The notes below the pieces were generated by a model. That model saw only the letters and a program-made list of their open reading frames with translations, had not been told where the DNA came from and did not search any database. A stretch of DNA of 64,000 nucleotides from Streptomyces bauhiniae. Lineage in GTDB: Bacteria; Actinomycetota; Actinomycetes; Streptomycetales; Streptomycetaceae. The position numbers were made by a program, and so were the translations under genes. Shown here one piece after another: positions 24,102 to 35,095 of this stretch. Location of the stretch: assembly GCF_004784475.1 (NCBI RefSeq), contig NZ_SRRT01000004.1, positions 186,001 through 250,000 of the forward strand, given 5' to 3'. Position 1 is the first letter of the stretch; each line of letters opens with the position of its first letter.

Positions 24102-26246
24102 ATGTTCGGAAGGACAGGCAGACGCAGACGGATGGTGGTGGGGAGCTGCGTCGCCGCGCTGCTGGTCGCCGCTGCCGGTACGGCGCACGCGGTGGACAAC
24201 CTGCCGCCGAAGCAGCCGCTCGTCCAGGACCTCCAGACGCAGAGCAAGGACTGCGCCACGGGCGACGACACGCCATATGTGCCGCAGCCGCCGAGGCTCA
24301 GCGCCATGTTGTACGACCCCGAGGAGGACAACCAGCCCAGCGAATCGAGCCCGCTCATCGGCGAGTTCGAAGCGTGGTGGACGGACGCGGCGGGAGCGGA
24401 GCAGCGCCGCACCTACACCACCGGCACCTTGTCGTCGGGGTCGCGTTTCTACTGGACGATGCCGACCGACCTCCCGGCTGACACGGTCGTCTCCTGGCAT
24501 GTCCGCGCGAACGACGGCAAGGCGACCTCCGCTTGGAGCGATGAGGGCGACGGCTCGGTCTGCTCGTTCGTGTACGACGACGTGAACCCCGAGAAGGCGA
24601 CGATCAGTTCCCCCGAGTACCCCAACCCCGACACGGTGTTCTGGGTGGACGGGGTGGGCGTCTACGGCCACTTCACCATGGACTCGCCTTCCGACGACGT
24701 GGTGTCGTACACGTACGGCTTCATGGGAGGCCCTTACGGGACCGTCTCCGCGGAGCGGCCGGGCGCAGCCGCGACCATTCCGTACCTGCCGCTCACTTCA
24801 GGGCCCAAGTCGCTGACGGTCCGCGCGATCGATCGGTCGGGCCGGAGCAGCGGCGAGGCGTCGTACGACTTCAACGTGAAGGCCGGGCGTGCGCCTGTCG
24901 CCCGCTGGAAGCTGGACGACCCGGCAGGCTCACGTTCGGCCTCCGCCGAGGTGGGCACCGAGGCACGTGCCGGCACCGGTGTGACCTTCGGTGGCCCCGC
25001 GCCCGCGGGGACCGGAGCCACCGCCACCGTCAGCCTTGACGGCAGCGGCCACGGCTTCCTCACCCCTGACGCGCCGGCCACCGACATCAGCAAGACCTTC
25101 GCCGTGAGCGCCTGGGTGCGGCCCGCCGAAACCGGCCGGAACATGACCGTCGCCAGCCAGGACGCGGACGGGAAGCCCGGCTTCAGCCTCGGGCTTCACA
25201 GCCAGGAGCCCGGCCCCGTGTGGTCGTTCGCGATCGGGGGCGCGCGGGTGTCCGGTGGCGCGCCGGAGACCGGCGAGTGGGCCCATCTGCTGGGGCTGTA
25301 CGACGCGGAGACAGGTCGTGCGCAGTTGTACGTCAACGGCCATGAGGTCGGCACCGCGGCAGAGGCGAAGCCCGCCGCGGTGGCCGGCGCGTTCCAGATC
25401 GGACGTGCCCGCGGGACTACCGGCTATCGAGACCGGTGGCACGGTGACATCGGTGATGTACAGGTCCACGACCGGGTCGTGGTCCCGGACGAGGCAGCCG
25501 AACTGGGACTGCGCAAGCCGAAGCTACTCGGCCACTGGTCGCTGGAGAACGCGGCGGACGGCGCGAGTCCCGAGCAGTCGGACGGCGCCCCGCTGCGGCT
25601 CGGCACCGGAGCGTCGATCTACCACGGCTCCGACAATTCCTGCATCCCCGAGATCGACCCCGACTGCTCCTATGTACCACCGCCGCTCGTCGGCGACGGG
25701 CATCTGCGCCTGGACGGCGAGACCGGGTACGCCGCTGCCGGCGGGCCCGTCGTGGACACCGGGGACAGTTTCACCATCGGCGTCGTCGTTCGCCTCGCGG
25801 ACTCCGAGCCGGCCCACCCGATGACCGTGCTCTCACAGGCCGGCGAGCACACCGACGCGTTCAAGGTGCGCTACGAGCCGTCCACATATAGCTGGCAACT
25901 GGTGATGCCGGAGAAGGACGAGGTCGGAGCCCCCGAGCGGGTGGTGTCCCAGATTACGGGCGCGGACGGCGGCGAGGGACAGGGTCATCGACTCGCCGTG
26001 GTCTACGACGACGGGACCGACACGATCAAGCTCTACCTCGACGGGCACACGAACGACCAGGCGACCGCGACCCTTCCCAACGGCTGGCACAGCACCGGTG
26101 CCCTCCAGATCGGCCGGGGCAAAGCCGGTGACGGCTGGGGCGAGTACCTCCACGGCGATGTGGACGAGGTGCAGGCGTACTCCGGTGCGCTGCGAGACAA
26201 AGACGTGATCGGCCTGGGCTGGACCACGAATCCCTGTCTGTGCTGA
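24102..26246 (+). CDS. Secreted LamG/concanavalin-like repeat protein
   Basis: A 714-residue exported protein. The signal peptide is RRRRMVVGSCVAALLVAAAG followed by an AHA cleavage site near residue 30. Residues about 60-270 look like fibronectin-like beta domains (two DDV-centred strands). Two LamG-type beta-sandwich domains follow: the first around 280-450 (FAVSAWVRPAETGRNMTVAS, AQLYVNGHEVG, HGDIGDVQVHDRVV) and the second around 480-710 (FTIGVVVRLADSE, IKLYLDGHTNDQ, HGDVDEVQAYSGAL). These domains bind carbohydrates or proteins outside the cell. ATG 24102 is used; a TTG at 24096 is closer to the GGGGAGG site and is an alternative. It stands alone between the tRNA remnant and a convergent operon. 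Confidence 0.88.
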   Translation: MFGRTGRRRRMVVGSCVAALLVAAAGTAHAVDNLPPKQPLVQDLQTQSKDCATGDDTPYVPQPPRLSAMLYDPEEDNQPSESSPLIGEFEAWWTDAAGAEQRRTYTTGTLSSGSRFYWTMPTDLPADTVVSWHVRANDGKATSAWSDEGDGSVCSFVYDDVNPEKATISSPEYPNPDTVFWVDGVGVYGHFTMDSPSDDVVSYTYGFMGGPYGTVSAERPGAAATIPYLPLTSGPKSLTVRAIDRSGRSSGEASYDFNVKAGRAPVARWKLDDPAGSRSASAEVGTEARAGTGVTFGGPAPAGTGATATVSLDGSGHGFLTPDAPATDISKTFAVSAWVRPAETGRNMTVASQDADGKPGFSLGLHSQEPGPVWSFAIGGARVSGGAPETGEWAHLLGLYDAETGRAQLYVNGHEVGTAAEAKPAAVAGAFQIGRARGTTGYRDRWHGDIGDVQVHDRVVVPDEAAELGLRKPKLLGHWSLENAADGASPEQSDGAPLRLGTGASIYHGSDNSCIPEIDPDCSYVPPPLVGDGHLRLDGETGYAAAGGPVVDTGDSFTIGVVVRLADSEPAHPMTVLSQAGEHTDAFKVRYEPSTYSWQLVMPEKDEVGAPERVVSQITGADGGEGQGHRLAVVYDDGTDTIKLYLDGHTNDQATATLPNGWHSTGALQIGRGKAGDGWGEYLHGDVDEVQAYSGALRDKDVIGLGWTTNPCLC

Positions 26247-26283
26247 TCTGTTCGTGCTGAGGCCGAAGGTCTAGCTCTCCGAT

Positions 26284-26312
26284 GGCCCGCCGAAACCCAG
26301 TTCTGGCGGGCC
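26284..26312. terminator. Hairpin between convergent LamG and macro-domain genes
   Basis: GGCCCGCC (26284-26291) pairs with GGCGGGCC (26305-26312) around a 13-base loop. It is placed 37 bases after the LamG stop and 18 bases beyond the macro-domain stop, so it can serve both strands. Confidence 0.6.
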
Positions 26313-26330
26313 GTCGGCTGCCGACTCCGC

Positions 26331-26840
26331 TCACCCCACCACCCCCTCAAACACCCCGAACGTCCCCCCGTCGAACAACACGAACCGCACCTCCTCCACC
26401 CCCGTATCAGCAGCCCGCACCGTCTCCACCGCGACCTGTGCCGCCTCCGGAACGGGCCACCGGTACACCCCCGTGGAGATCGCCGGGAACGCGACCGTCC
26501 GTGCCCCCACCTCATCCGCCACCCGGAGCGACTCCCGGTAGCAGGACGCCAGCAAAGCCGGATCGGAGCCGGGCCCCTGCCACACCGGACCCACCGTGTG
26601 GATGACCCACTCCGCCGGGAGATCGCCCGCCGTCGTGGCGACCGCCTCGCCCGTGGGGAGGCCGCCGCCGTAGCGGGAGGCGCGGAGGTCGCGGCAGGCG
26701 TCCAGAATGGCGGGGCCGCCCCGCCGGTGGATCGCTCCGTCCACCCCTCCCCCGCCCAGCAAGGACGAGTTCGCCGCGTTCACGATCGCGTCCACCCGCT
26801 GCTCCGTGATGTCGCCCTGGACGAGCGTGATCCTGGTCAT
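26331..26840 (-). CDS. Macro-domain protein (ADP-ribose/O-acetyl-ADP-ribose deacetylase type)
   Basis: A 169-residue stand-alone macro domain of the YmdB/MacroD type, which binds ADP-ribose and removes ADP-ribosyl or O-acetyl groups. The substrate motifs are intact: [20 protein letters not shown] at the start, [14 protein letters not shown] near residues 29-42, the loop [14 protein letters not shown] and [12 protein letters not shown]. The ATG at 26840 overlaps the stop of the upstream oxidoreductase by ATGA, so the two are translationally coupled on the minus strand. The oxidoreductase link is unexplained. Confidence 0.93.
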   Translation of the reverse strand: MTRITLVQGDITEQRVDAIVNAANSSLLGGGGVDGAIHRRGGPAILDACRDLRASRYGGGLPTGEAVATTAGDLPAEWVIHTVGPVWQGPGSDPALLASCYRESLRVADEVGARTVAFPAISTGVYRWPVPEAAQVAVETVRAADTGVEEVRFVLFDGGTFGVFEGVVG

Positions 26841-28246
26841 CGTTGCCTCAGCCTTCTCCAGACGTCCTTGGCCGCGTTGTGGCCCGACATGCCGTGTACC
26901 CCGGCGCCGGGCGGGGTCGCGGAGGAGCAGAGGAAGACGGCGGGATGGGGGGTGCGATACGGGAACAGAGTCGGGCGGGGGCGCAACAACAGTTGGAGGC
27001 CGTCCACCGCGCCGCAGGCGATGTCGCCGCCGATGTAGTTCGCGTTGCGGGCCGCCAGTTCCGGTGGGCCGGCTGTGGCTCGGGCCAGGACTCGGTCGCG
27101 GAAACCCGGGGCGAAGCGCTCCAGTTGGCGTTCGATCGCTTCCGTCAGGTCGCCCTGCCAGTTGTTGGGGACGTGGCCGTAGACCCAGAAGACCTGCTTG
27201 CCCTCGGGCGCCCGGGTGGGGTCGGCCACGCTGGGCTGGACCGTGATCAGGAACGGCGGGTCCGGGGCCCGGTCCTCGCGGGACGCGGCACGCAGGGCGC
27301 GGGCGATCTCGGCGCGGTTCGCACCCAACTGGACCGTGCCGGCGACGCGGGCCTCGGGGGCGGTCCACGGGACCGGGCCGTCCAGGGCGTAGTCGATCTT
27401 GAAGACGCTGGGGCCGTAGCGGTAGCCGTCGTAGTAGCTGCCGAAGCCGGCGATGCGGGCCAGGGCCGTGGGTGAGGTGTCGAAGATGTAGGCGCGGGCC
27501 GGGGGGAGGTCGTCCAGCCGCTTGACCTCGTAGTCGGTGTACACCTTGCCGCCCAGGTCGAGCAGGTACGCCGTCAGCGCGTCCGAGATCGACTGGGAGC
27601 CGCCCAGCGGGACCGGCCAGCCCCGCGCGTGTGCGGCGAGCGCGAAGACCAGGCCGATCGCGCTGGTGGCGAACCCGCTCAGCGGGGCGATCGTGTGGGC
27701 GACCAGGCCGGAGAACAGGGCCTTGAAGCGCTCGTCGTGGAAGCGGCTCATCAGGGCCGTCGCGGGCGGCAGGCCGGCCAGGCCGAAGCGGGCCAGGGTG
27801 ACCGGGTCGCGCGGCAGCGCGGTCAGCGGGAGGGACATGAAGTCCCGCAGCAGGGTGTCCCAGCGTTGCAGGAATGGCGTGATCAGCCTGCGGTACGCGC
27901 CCGCGTCGCGCGGGCCGAAGGACGCCGCGGTCTCCGCGACCGAGCGGGCCAGCACCGCCGCGCTGCCGTCCAGGAACGGGTGGGCCATGGGCAGCTCGGG
28001 GTGCAGCCACCGCAGCCCGTACCGCTCCAGCGGCATCGCGCGGAACGCGGGCGAGTTGACGCCCAGCGGATGCGCGGCCGAGCAGGGGTCGTGCCGGAAG
28101 CCGGGCAGCGTGAGTTCCTCGGTGCGGGCGCCGCCGCCCACGGTGGACCGCGCCTCGAAGACGGCCACGGAGAAGCCCCGGCGGGCCAGCTCCACGGCGG
28201 CGGTCAGCCCGTTCGGCCCCGCCCCCACCACGACCGCGTCCAGCAT
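26837..28246 (-). CDS. FAD-dependent oxidoreductase (phytoene-desaturase-like)
   Basis: A 469-residue flavoprotein of the CrtI/phytoene-desaturase-like and amine-oxidase superfamily. The N-terminal FAD motif is [20 protein letters not shown], with [16 protein letters not shown] completing the Rossmann unit, and the C-terminus has [16 protein letters not shown], the second flavin-contact block. No carotenoid genes are nearby, so the substrate is open. ATG 28246 is preferred because GGAAG lies 9 bases upstream; a GTG at 28255 is possible. It overlaps the macro-domain gene and follows the inositol-phosphatase gene by 87 bases on the same strand. Confidence 0.85.
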   Translation of the reverse strand: MLDAVVVGAGPNGLTAAVELARRGFSVAVFEARSTVGGGARTEELTLPGFRHDPCSAAHPLGVNSPAFRAMPLERYGLRWLHPELPMAHPFLDGSAAVLARSVAETAASFGPRDAGAYRRLITPFLQRWDTLLRDFMSLPLTALPRDPVTLARFGLAGLPPATALMSRFHDERFKALFSGLVAHTIAPLSGFATSAIGLVFALAAHARGWPVPLGGSQSISDALTAYLLDLGGKVYTDYEVKRLDDLPPARAYIFDTSPTALARIAGFGSYYDGYRYGPSVFKIDYALDGPVPWTAPEARVAGTVQLGANRAEIARALRAASREDRAPDPPFLITVQPSVADPTRAPEGKQVFWVYGHVPNNWQGDLTEAIERQLERFAPGFRDRVLARATAGPPELAARNANYIGGDIACGAVDGLQLLLRPRPTLFPYRTPHPAVFLCSSATPPGAGVHGMSGHNAAKDVWRRLRQR

Positions 28247-28333
28247 CGACGGCACCTTCCGACCCCCTCGTCAGCCGATGGCAACTCGGATCAGCATAGG
28301 CCGGGGCACCCTCACCGGCCCCGGCCGCTCCTC

Positions 28334-29176
28334 TCACCCCGTGCGCAGCAGCTCCCCCACCCGACGGGCCGTGGCGGCGTCGCGGGCGGCGGTGAACGGC
28401 AGCGCGTTGCCCCCGGTTATCCGGAACGGCTCCCCGGTGAGCGTGAGGTGGGCGCCGCCCGCCTCCTCCACCAGCAGCAGGCCCGCCGCGTGGTCCCAGG
28501 CGGCCTCCCAGGAGAACGCCACGGCGTCGGTCTCGCCCCGCGCGATCGCCAGGTACTCCAGCCCCGCCGAGCCGCAGGAACGCGGGGCGACCCCGTCGGT
28601 CCACAGGGCCCGCAGCGCGCGCTTCTGGTCCTCGGTGGTGTAGTCCGGGTGCGAGACGGCGACCTTGAGGTCCCGGCCCGGCTCGGGCGGCCCCGCGAAG
28701 AGCCGCTCCCCGTCCAGGAAGGCGCCCTTGCCCCGTACGGCGGTGGCGAACTGGTCCCGGACCGGCGCGTATGTCCAGGAGGCCAGCACGGTGCCCCGGT
28801 GGGCGAGCGCGACCAGGGTGCAGAAGCCGTCGTTGCCGTGCACGAACTGGCGGGTGCCGTCGACCGGGTCGATGATCCACACCGGTGCGTCGCCCCGGAC
28901 GGCGTCGTACGTCGCCGGGTTCGCGTGCACCGCCTCCTCGCCGACCACGACCGAGCCGGGCAGCAGGGCGCTCAGCTCCTCGGTGAGGCGCCGCTCGGCC
29001 AGCCGGTCGGCGTCGGTCACCAGGTCGTGCGGCCCGCTCTTCTGGTCCACCTCGTGCTCGGCCAGACGGCGGAAGCGGGGCAGGATCTCGGTGGCCGCTG
29101 CCTTGCGGATCGCCTCCTCCACGTCGGCGGAGTGGTGGGCGAGAAACTCCTCGATGGTTCCGGTGTCGTCGATCAT
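28334..29176 (-). CDS. Inositol monophosphatase-family phosphatase
   Basis: A 280-residue Mg-dependent phosphatase (IMPase/CysQ/HisN type). The metal-binding signatures are complete: GEEAV at residues 80-84 in the first motif, [12 protein letters not shown] around 100-111 with Asp103 and Asp106, and [18 protein letters not shown] near 215-235. It is cytoplasmic. The ATG at 29176 has no strong ribosome binding site. The physiological substrate (inositol phosphate, histidinol phosphate or PAP) cannot be decided, and no his or inositol genes are adjacent. Confidence 0.88.
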   Translation of the reverse strand: MIDDTGTIEEFLAHHSADVEEAIRKAAATEILPRFRRLAEHEVDQKSGPHDLVTDADRLAERRLTEELSALLPGSVVVGEEAVHANPATYDAVRGDAPVWIIDPVDGTRQFVHGNDGFCTLVALAHRGTVLASWTYAPVRDQFATAVRGKGAFLDGERLFAGPPEPGRDLKVAVSHPDYTTEDQKRALRALWTDGVAPRSCGSAGLEYLAIARGETDAVAFSWEAAWDHAAGLLLVEEAGGAHLTLTGEPFRITGGNALPFTAARDAATARRVGELLRTG

Positions 29177-29287
29177 GTGTCCATGAGACCACGGTCCGGC
29201 GATATCCCCCTCCCGGCTGTGGATAACCTCCCGGACCGCTGGCGAGTGGGCGCTCACCTGCGGTCCGCTCACACAAGGCCGGCTCGC

Positions 29288-31108
29288 TCAGCGGCCCACC
29301 GCGTACCCCTGCATCCCCCGCGGATTCGCCGCACCGGACAGCACCCCGCTACGGGGATCGCGGGCGACCGCGCACAGCCGCCCCTCCGACCAGGCGGGCC
29401 CCACGGTCACGTCGTGCCCCCGGCGCCGCAGCTCGGCGACGACCTCCTCCGGCATCCGCGACTCCACCGTCACACTGCCGGCCCGCCAGCCGCGCGGGTA
29501 GAACGAGCTGGGGAAACCGTCGTTGTGCCAGTTCGGGGCGTCGATCGCGCCCTGGAGGTCGAGCCCGCCCCGCACCGGCGCGCGCAGGGCCGCCGCCAGG
29601 AAGAAGTGCGTCTGCCACTGGTCCTGCTGGTCACCGCCGGGCGTGCCGAAGGCCAGCACCGGCACGCCGTCCCGCAGGGCGAGCGACGGCGACAGGGTCG
29701 TACGGGGGCGGCGGCCGGGCGTCAGCGTGTTCGGCAGGCCCTCCTCCAGCCAGGTCATCTGGAGCCGGGTGCCGAGCGGGAAGCCCAGTTCGGGGACGAC
29801 CGGGTTGGACTGGAGCCAGCCGCCGCTGGGCGTGGCGGCGATCATGTTGCCCCAGCGGTCGACCACGTCGAGATGGCAGGTGTCCCCGCGCGTGGTGCCG
29901 TCGGCGCTCACGCGCGGCTCGGCGGCCATGGCCACGGTCGGCTCCCCGACCCCGGCCCCCGAACCGGACCCGACCCCAGCCCCGCCGCCCGGCACGCGCG
30001 CGTGGGCGAGCTTCGGCAGCCGGGGCGTACGTCCGCCGGGGCTCCCCGGCCGCAGCTCCCAGGAGGCGTCGGCGCCGATCAGGTCCCGCCGGCCGGAGTT
30101 GTACTCCGCCGACAGCAGCTCCGCGAGCGGCACCTCGTCCGCGTCCCCGTACCACGCCTCGCGGTCGGCCATGGCGAGCTTGCAGCCCTCGATCAGCAGG
30201 TGGACGTAGTCCGCACTGCCGTACTGCGGGAGGTCGGCCGGGAGGAGGGCGAGCTGCTGGAGGAGGGCCGGGCCCTGGCTCCAGGGGCCCGCCTTGCAGA
30301 GGGTCCAGCCGTTCCAGTCGTACGTGGCCGGAGCCTCGTAGCCCGCCGTCCCGTCCGCGAGGTCGGTCTCGGTGAGGGTGCCGGTGTTGCGCGAGCCGCT
30401 GGAATCCAGCGTGGGGCGGCGGGACTGGCGGAGCAGCGCCTCCGCGATGAAGCCCGTACGCCACACCGCGCGGGCGGCGTCGATACGGGCCTCCCGGTCC
30501 CCCGCGCCAGCCGTCTCGGCCAGCAGGCGCTTCCAGGTGGCGGCGAGGGCGGGATTGCGCAGCAGCTCACCGGGGCGGGGTGCGCGGCCGCCGGGCAGGT
30601 ACACCTCGGCCGAGCTGGTCCACTCGGTCTCGAACAGTTCCCGCACGCTCTCCACGGTCGCGGTGATGTTCTCGACCGGCGGGTGGCCGTGCTCGGCGTA
30701 CCCGATGGCGTACTTCAGCACCTCGTCCAGAGGTTTGGTTCCGTGGTCGCGCAGAAGCAGCAGCCAGGCGTCGAAGGCTCCGGGGACGGCGGCCGCGAGG
30801 GGGCCGGTGCCGGGGACGAGGTCCAGGCCGAGGCCCCGGTAGTGCGCGACGGTGGCGCCCGCCGGGGCGACGCCCTGCCCGCACAGCACCCGGACCTCGC
30901 CGCCGGCCGGGGCGAGCAGGATGGGCACCTCGCCCGCCGGGCCGTTCAGGTGGGGTTCCACGACATGCAGTACGAACGCGCCCGCCACGGCCGCGTCGAA
31001 GGCGTTGCCGCCGTCCTCCAGCACCGCCATGGCCGACTGGGAGGCCAGCCAGTGGGTGCTGGACACCATGCCGAAGGTGCCCTGGAGGGTGGGACGGGTG
31101 GTGAACAT
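29288..31108 (-). CDS. Gamma-glutamyltransferase-family protein without signal peptide
   Basis: A 606-residue Ntn-hydrolase of the gamma-glutamyltransferase family, expected to self-cleave and expose a catalytic Thr. The N-terminal large-subunit signature is [20 protein letters not shown] with [11 protein letters not shown]. The processing site reads [14 protein letters not shown], where the nucleophilic Thr is kept but the usual second Thr is Cys. [11 protein letters not shown] and [12 protein letters not shown] are the small-subunit substrate blocks. A Gly/Ser/Val-rich linker precedes the cleavage site. Unlike the second family member at 47871-49670 it has no signal peptide, so it is cytoplasmic, perhaps a cephalosporin-acylase-like or YwrD-like enzyme. 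ATG 31108 is preferred with GAAGAGG just upstream. Confidence 0.87.
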   Translation of the reverse strand: MFTTRPTLQGTFGMVSSTHWLASQSAMAVLEDGGNAFDAAVAGAFVLHVVEPHLNGPAGEVPILLAPAGGEVRVLCGQGVAPAGATVAHYRGLGLDLVPGTGPLAAAVPGAFDAWLLLLRDHGTKPLDEVLKYAIGYAEHGHPPVENITATVESVRELFETEWTSSAEVYLPGGRAPRPGELLRNPALAATWKRLLAETAGAGDREARIDAARAVWRTGFIAEALLRQSRRPTLDSSGSRNTGTLTETDLADGTAGYEAPATYDWNGWTLCKAGPWSQGPALLQQLALLPADLPQYGSADYVHLLIEGCKLAMADREAWYGDADEVPLAELLSAEYNSGRRDLIGADASWELRPGSPGGRTPRLPKLAHARVPGGGAGVGSGSGAGVGEPTVAMAAEPRVSADGTTRGDTCHLDVVDRWGNMIAATPSGGWLQSNPVVPELGFPLGTRLQMTWLEEGLPNTLTPGRRPRTTLSPSLALRDGVPVLAFGTPGGDQQDQWQTHFFLAAALRAPVRGGLDLQGAIDAPNWHNDGFPSSFYPRGWRAGSVTVESRMPEEVVAELRRRGHDVTVGPAWSEGRLCAVARDPRSGVLSGAANPRGMQGYAVGR

Positions 31109-31204
31109 ACGGCCTCTTCTCTGCACGGCACGCACGGGCGCTTCCCCGCCCGGGACTCATGCAGGATGAAACGTGTTCGGCCGGCGCGGACGCAAGAGGG
31201 ACCG

Positions 31205-31250
31205 GCACGAGGAGGCCCCGCGAGCGAAAACACCCGCAGGGCCATCGTGC
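31205..31250 (-). terminator. Stepped hairpin downstream of the protease gene
   Basis: GCACGA (31205-31210) pairs with TCGTGC (31245-31250), and inside it GGCCC (31214-31218) pairs with GGGCC (31239-31243). It begins 11 bases beyond the protease stop in the minus direction, before the gamma-glutamyltransferase-family gene. Confidence 0.55.
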
Positions 31251-31261
31251 GAGAGCGGAAC

Positions 31262-32410
31262 TCAGGCCGTGTGCAGCGTCAGCCCGTACCGGCTCAGGAT
31301 CTCGTTGATCGGCTGGAACCAGGTCTCGCCGCCGCTGGAGCAGTTGCCCCAGCCGCCGGAGGTGACGCCCTGGGCCTGGTCGCCGCTGATGAACGAGCCA
31401 CCGGAGTCACCGGGTTCGGCGCACACGCTGGTCTTGGTGAGCTGGTGCACCGCGCCCTGGCTGTAGTTGACCGTCTCGTTCAGCGCGAGCACGCTGCCGC
31501 AGTGCCAGTGGCTGGTCGAGCCGGAGCGGCAGATGGAGGTGCCGGGAGGCGCCACGTTGGAGCCACGCACCAACTGGTCGGAGGTGGTGCCCCAGCCGAG
31601 CACCACCGGTACGGTCCACCAGCCGCTGCCCACGTTGACCCAGGCGTAGTCGTTGTCGGGGAACGACGAGCCCTGGAAGTTGCCGACGTAGGACCGGTCC
31701 CAGCCATAGACGGCGGCGGACGGCTGGCCGCAGTGCCCGGCGGTGACGAAGCCGCCGTACACGGAGAAGCCGATGGAACAGCGGACATTGCCCGTGTAGT
31801 ACGGGTCGCCGCCGACCGTGCCGGCCGCCAGGGTGCTCGCGGACTCGGCGACCTTGTTGACGGTGACGGGACCCGCCTCGCGGGCGCTCGCCAGGAAGCG
31901 CTGGACATCGTTGTCGGCGGCCTTGGAGCGGACCACGTCGATCACGACGGACCCGGCGCTCGGGTCGACGTGCCAACTGGTCACGGACTTGGGCGCCTTG
32001 AGGCGGTCGACGCGCGCCTTGGCCGCGTTCAGCTCGCGGGCGCTGTGCTCCACCGTGCGTACGGTGGCCCCGGCGTCCCGGAGCTTCTGGCGGACGCTCG
32101 CGGAGGCGTCGTCGGTCACGGCCACGGTCAGCCGGTTGCTCTTGGCGTCGAACCAGGAACCGCCGTACGCCGCGCCGGCGGTGGCGCGGGCCTTGGGGTC
32201 GAGGTTGGTGGCGGCGCGTTCGGCCTTGAGGCGGGCCTCGGCCTGGGACTTGGTGAGCCCGAAGTCGTGCTGCATCGCGGTCAGCAGGCTCTTGGAGGCG
32301 GGGGCTTCGCCGGCGTTCTGCGCGGCGGCGGGGAGGGTGCCCGCCGCGGAAAGGCCGCCGAGCATGAGGAGTGCGGCCGCGGCGGCGCGCATGACTTTCT
32401 TGCGTCTCAT
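31262..32410 (-). CDS. Secreted streptogrisin-like serine protease (S1 family) with propeptide
   Basis: A 382-residue preproprotease. The signal peptide spans about residues 1-30 (RAAAAALLMLGGLSAAG then PAAA). The propeptide (about 31-190) contains MQHDFGLTKSQAEARL, typical of the alpha-lytic/streptogrisin prodomain that assists folding. The catalytic domain has His in VTAGHCG, Asp in FPDNDYAWV and Ser in CAEPGDSGGSF, with the Cys pairs of streptogrisins. It lacks any C-terminal binding domain. A perfect 14-bp palindrome 53-66 bases upstream of the start suggests LacI-family control. It is divergent from the DUF3558-like gene. Confidence 0.95.
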   Translation of the reverse strand: MRRKKVMRAAAAALLMLGGLSAAGTLPAAAQNAGEAPASKSLLTAMQHDFGLTKSQAEARLKAERAATNLDPKARATAGAAYGGSWFDAKSNRLTVAVTDDASASVRQKLRDAGATVRTVEHSARELNAAKARVDRLKAPKSVTSWHVDPSAGSVVIDVVRSKAADNDVQRFLASAREAGPVTVNKVAESASTLAAGTVGGDPYYTGNVRCSIGFSVYGGFVTAGHCGQPSAAVYGWDRSYVGNFQGSSFPDNDYAWVNVGSGWWTVPVVLGWGTTSDQLVRGSNVAPPGTSICRSGSTSHWHCGSVLALNETVNYSQGAVHQLTKTSVCAEPGDSGGSFISGDQAQGVTSGGWGNCSSGGETWFQPINEILSRYGLTLHTA

Positions 32411-32718
32411 GGGGAGTTGCCCTTCGTCGTTCCAACGAGGTGGGGGTGGAACAGCCGATTTCTGAGAGCGCTCTCATCAGTGCGGGGCAGAGCCTAGCGG
32501 CACCTTCACAACAGGTCCATGCCAATCACACGCCCGCTCTTCCGGCCGTGACGGCGGAGGGGATATGGGTGTTATGCGCCGCCTCGATACACGGGCCGCG
32601 TCACGGCTCAAGTACGCAGCGAGTTCGGGCTTCCGTGGTGCGGACCCCTCGTGTGAGACTGGCGTCCCCCGTCCCCGCAGCCCCCTTCCGTCACCCCCTC
32701 TCCCACGAGAAGTGCGCC
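32411..32718. promoter_or_regulatory. Divergent protease/DUF3558 promoter region
   Basis: A 308-base gap between two divergent secreted-protein genes. It carries the LacI-type palindrome at 32463-32476. The rest shows no protein-like frame and no further strong repeats. Confidence 0.5.
32463..32476. promoter_or_regulatory. Perfect 14-bp palindrome, LacI/CebR-type operator
   Basis: TGAGAGCGCTCTCA is a perfect palindrome with the central GCGC typical of LacI-family sites. It differs at two symmetric positions from the TGGGAGCGCTCCCA box bound by cellobiose regulators (CebR/CelR) in actinomycetes. It lies 53 bases upstream of the protease start. Confidence 0.75.
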
Positions 32719-33390
32719 GTGAGTTCTCTGCCTCTGCCGCTCGCCCTCACCGCTCGTCTGTCCCCGGTCGTCGTGCTGGCCGTCGCCGGCTGGGCCCTCA
32801 GCTCGGGTCCCGCCGCCACCGCCAACTCCGGCCCGGCGCCCACGAGTCAGGCGTCCGCCGGTGCCTCCGCCGCGCCGTCCGCGTCCTCCGCCGCGCCCGC
32901 CGTGAAGACGTACGCCGCCGCGCCCGCGCCCTGCACCGGGGTGCCCGTGGCCACGGTCAAGTCCCTGGTGCCCGGCGCGAAGACGGCCGGCAAGGAGATC
33001 CCGTCCACCGACTCCAAGCTGCGCCGCACCTGCTCCTGGAACGCGCTCAAGGGCTACGACTACCGCTGGCTGGACGTCTCCTACGAGGTGACCGCCTCCG
33101 ACGACGCGGCGGAGAAGGAGTACCAGCAGCGGGTCGCCGAGAAGAGCGGCGGCGGAGCCGTGCCGGGGCTCGGGGACGGCGGCTACTCCGTCGTGAACCT
33201 CAACACGGAGGACAAGCAGCAGACCCGCGAGGGCGTGGTGCTGGCCCGCGCCGCGAACGCCTTGGTGGTCGTCACGTACAGCGGCAGCGACTTCGAGAGC
33301 AAGAAGGCGCCGGAGACCTCCGAGATCAACAAGGGTGCCATCAAGGCGGCCAAGGACGCGGTGGCTTCCCTGCGCGGCGGCGCCAAGTAA
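32719..33390 (+). CDS. DUF3558-like secreted or membrane-anchored protein
   Basis: A 223-residue extracytoplasmic protein. A hydrophobic N-terminus (LTARLSPVVVLAVAGWALSS) is followed by a long Ala/Ser/Pro linker and then a DUF3558-like domain with PCTGVPVATVKSLVPGA, RRTCSWN and a YQQRVAEKSGG segment. Most DUF3558 proteins are lipoproteins, but here no lipobox Cys follows the hydrophobic stretch, so it is either cleaved and secreted or kept by the hydrophobic anchor. The GTG at 32719 has GAGAAG upstream. Function unknown; related proteins are cell-envelope associated. Confidence 0.75.
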   Translation: MSSLPLPLALTARLSPVVVLAVAGWALSSGPAATANSGPAPTSQASAGASAAPSASSAAPAVKTYAAAPAPCTGVPVATVKSLVPGAKTAGKEIPSTDSKLRRTCSWNALKGYDYRWLDVSYEVTASDDAAEKEYQQRVAEKSGGGAVPGLGDGGYSVVNLNTEDKQQTREGVVLARAANALVVVTYSGSDFESKKAPETSEINKGAIKAAKDAVASLRGGAK

Positions 33391-33398
33391 CGGCAGAA

Positions 33399-33427
33399 CC
33401 CCGGCAGTCGGTGGACGACCGCCGGGG
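33399..33427. terminator. Bidirectional hairpin terminator
   Basis: CCCCGGC (33399-33405) pairs with GCCGGGG (33421-33427), and the interior GTCG/CGAC (33407-33410, 33416-33419) extends the stem around a GTGGA loop. It sits in the 46 bases between the convergent DUF3558-like and permease genes. Confidence 0.75.
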
Positions 33428-33436
33428 CTCCTGTGC

Positions 33437-34963
<1,527 letters not shown>

Positions 34964-35095
34964 GGTGCAGGCCAATCGGATGGGAGGGTCGGGACAGGCC
35001 GTGCGGGGGGGGTGCGCCGTAAGGGTTCCGTACGGGCGTCCTGGCCCCCTTCCGCGCGCGGGGCGGGAAGGGGGAGTGCGATTCGCCTGCCGTGC

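Noticed and set aside
27629..32497. Very long open frame on the plus strand opposite known genes
   Set aside because: It is antisense to the FAD oxidoreductase, phosphatase, GGT-family and protease genes, follows their codon positions as a GC-rich shadow, and its translation is Gly/Arg/Val-rich without family resemblance. Similar frames at 37546-41511, 45088-49689 and 2432-5200 were rejected for the same reason.
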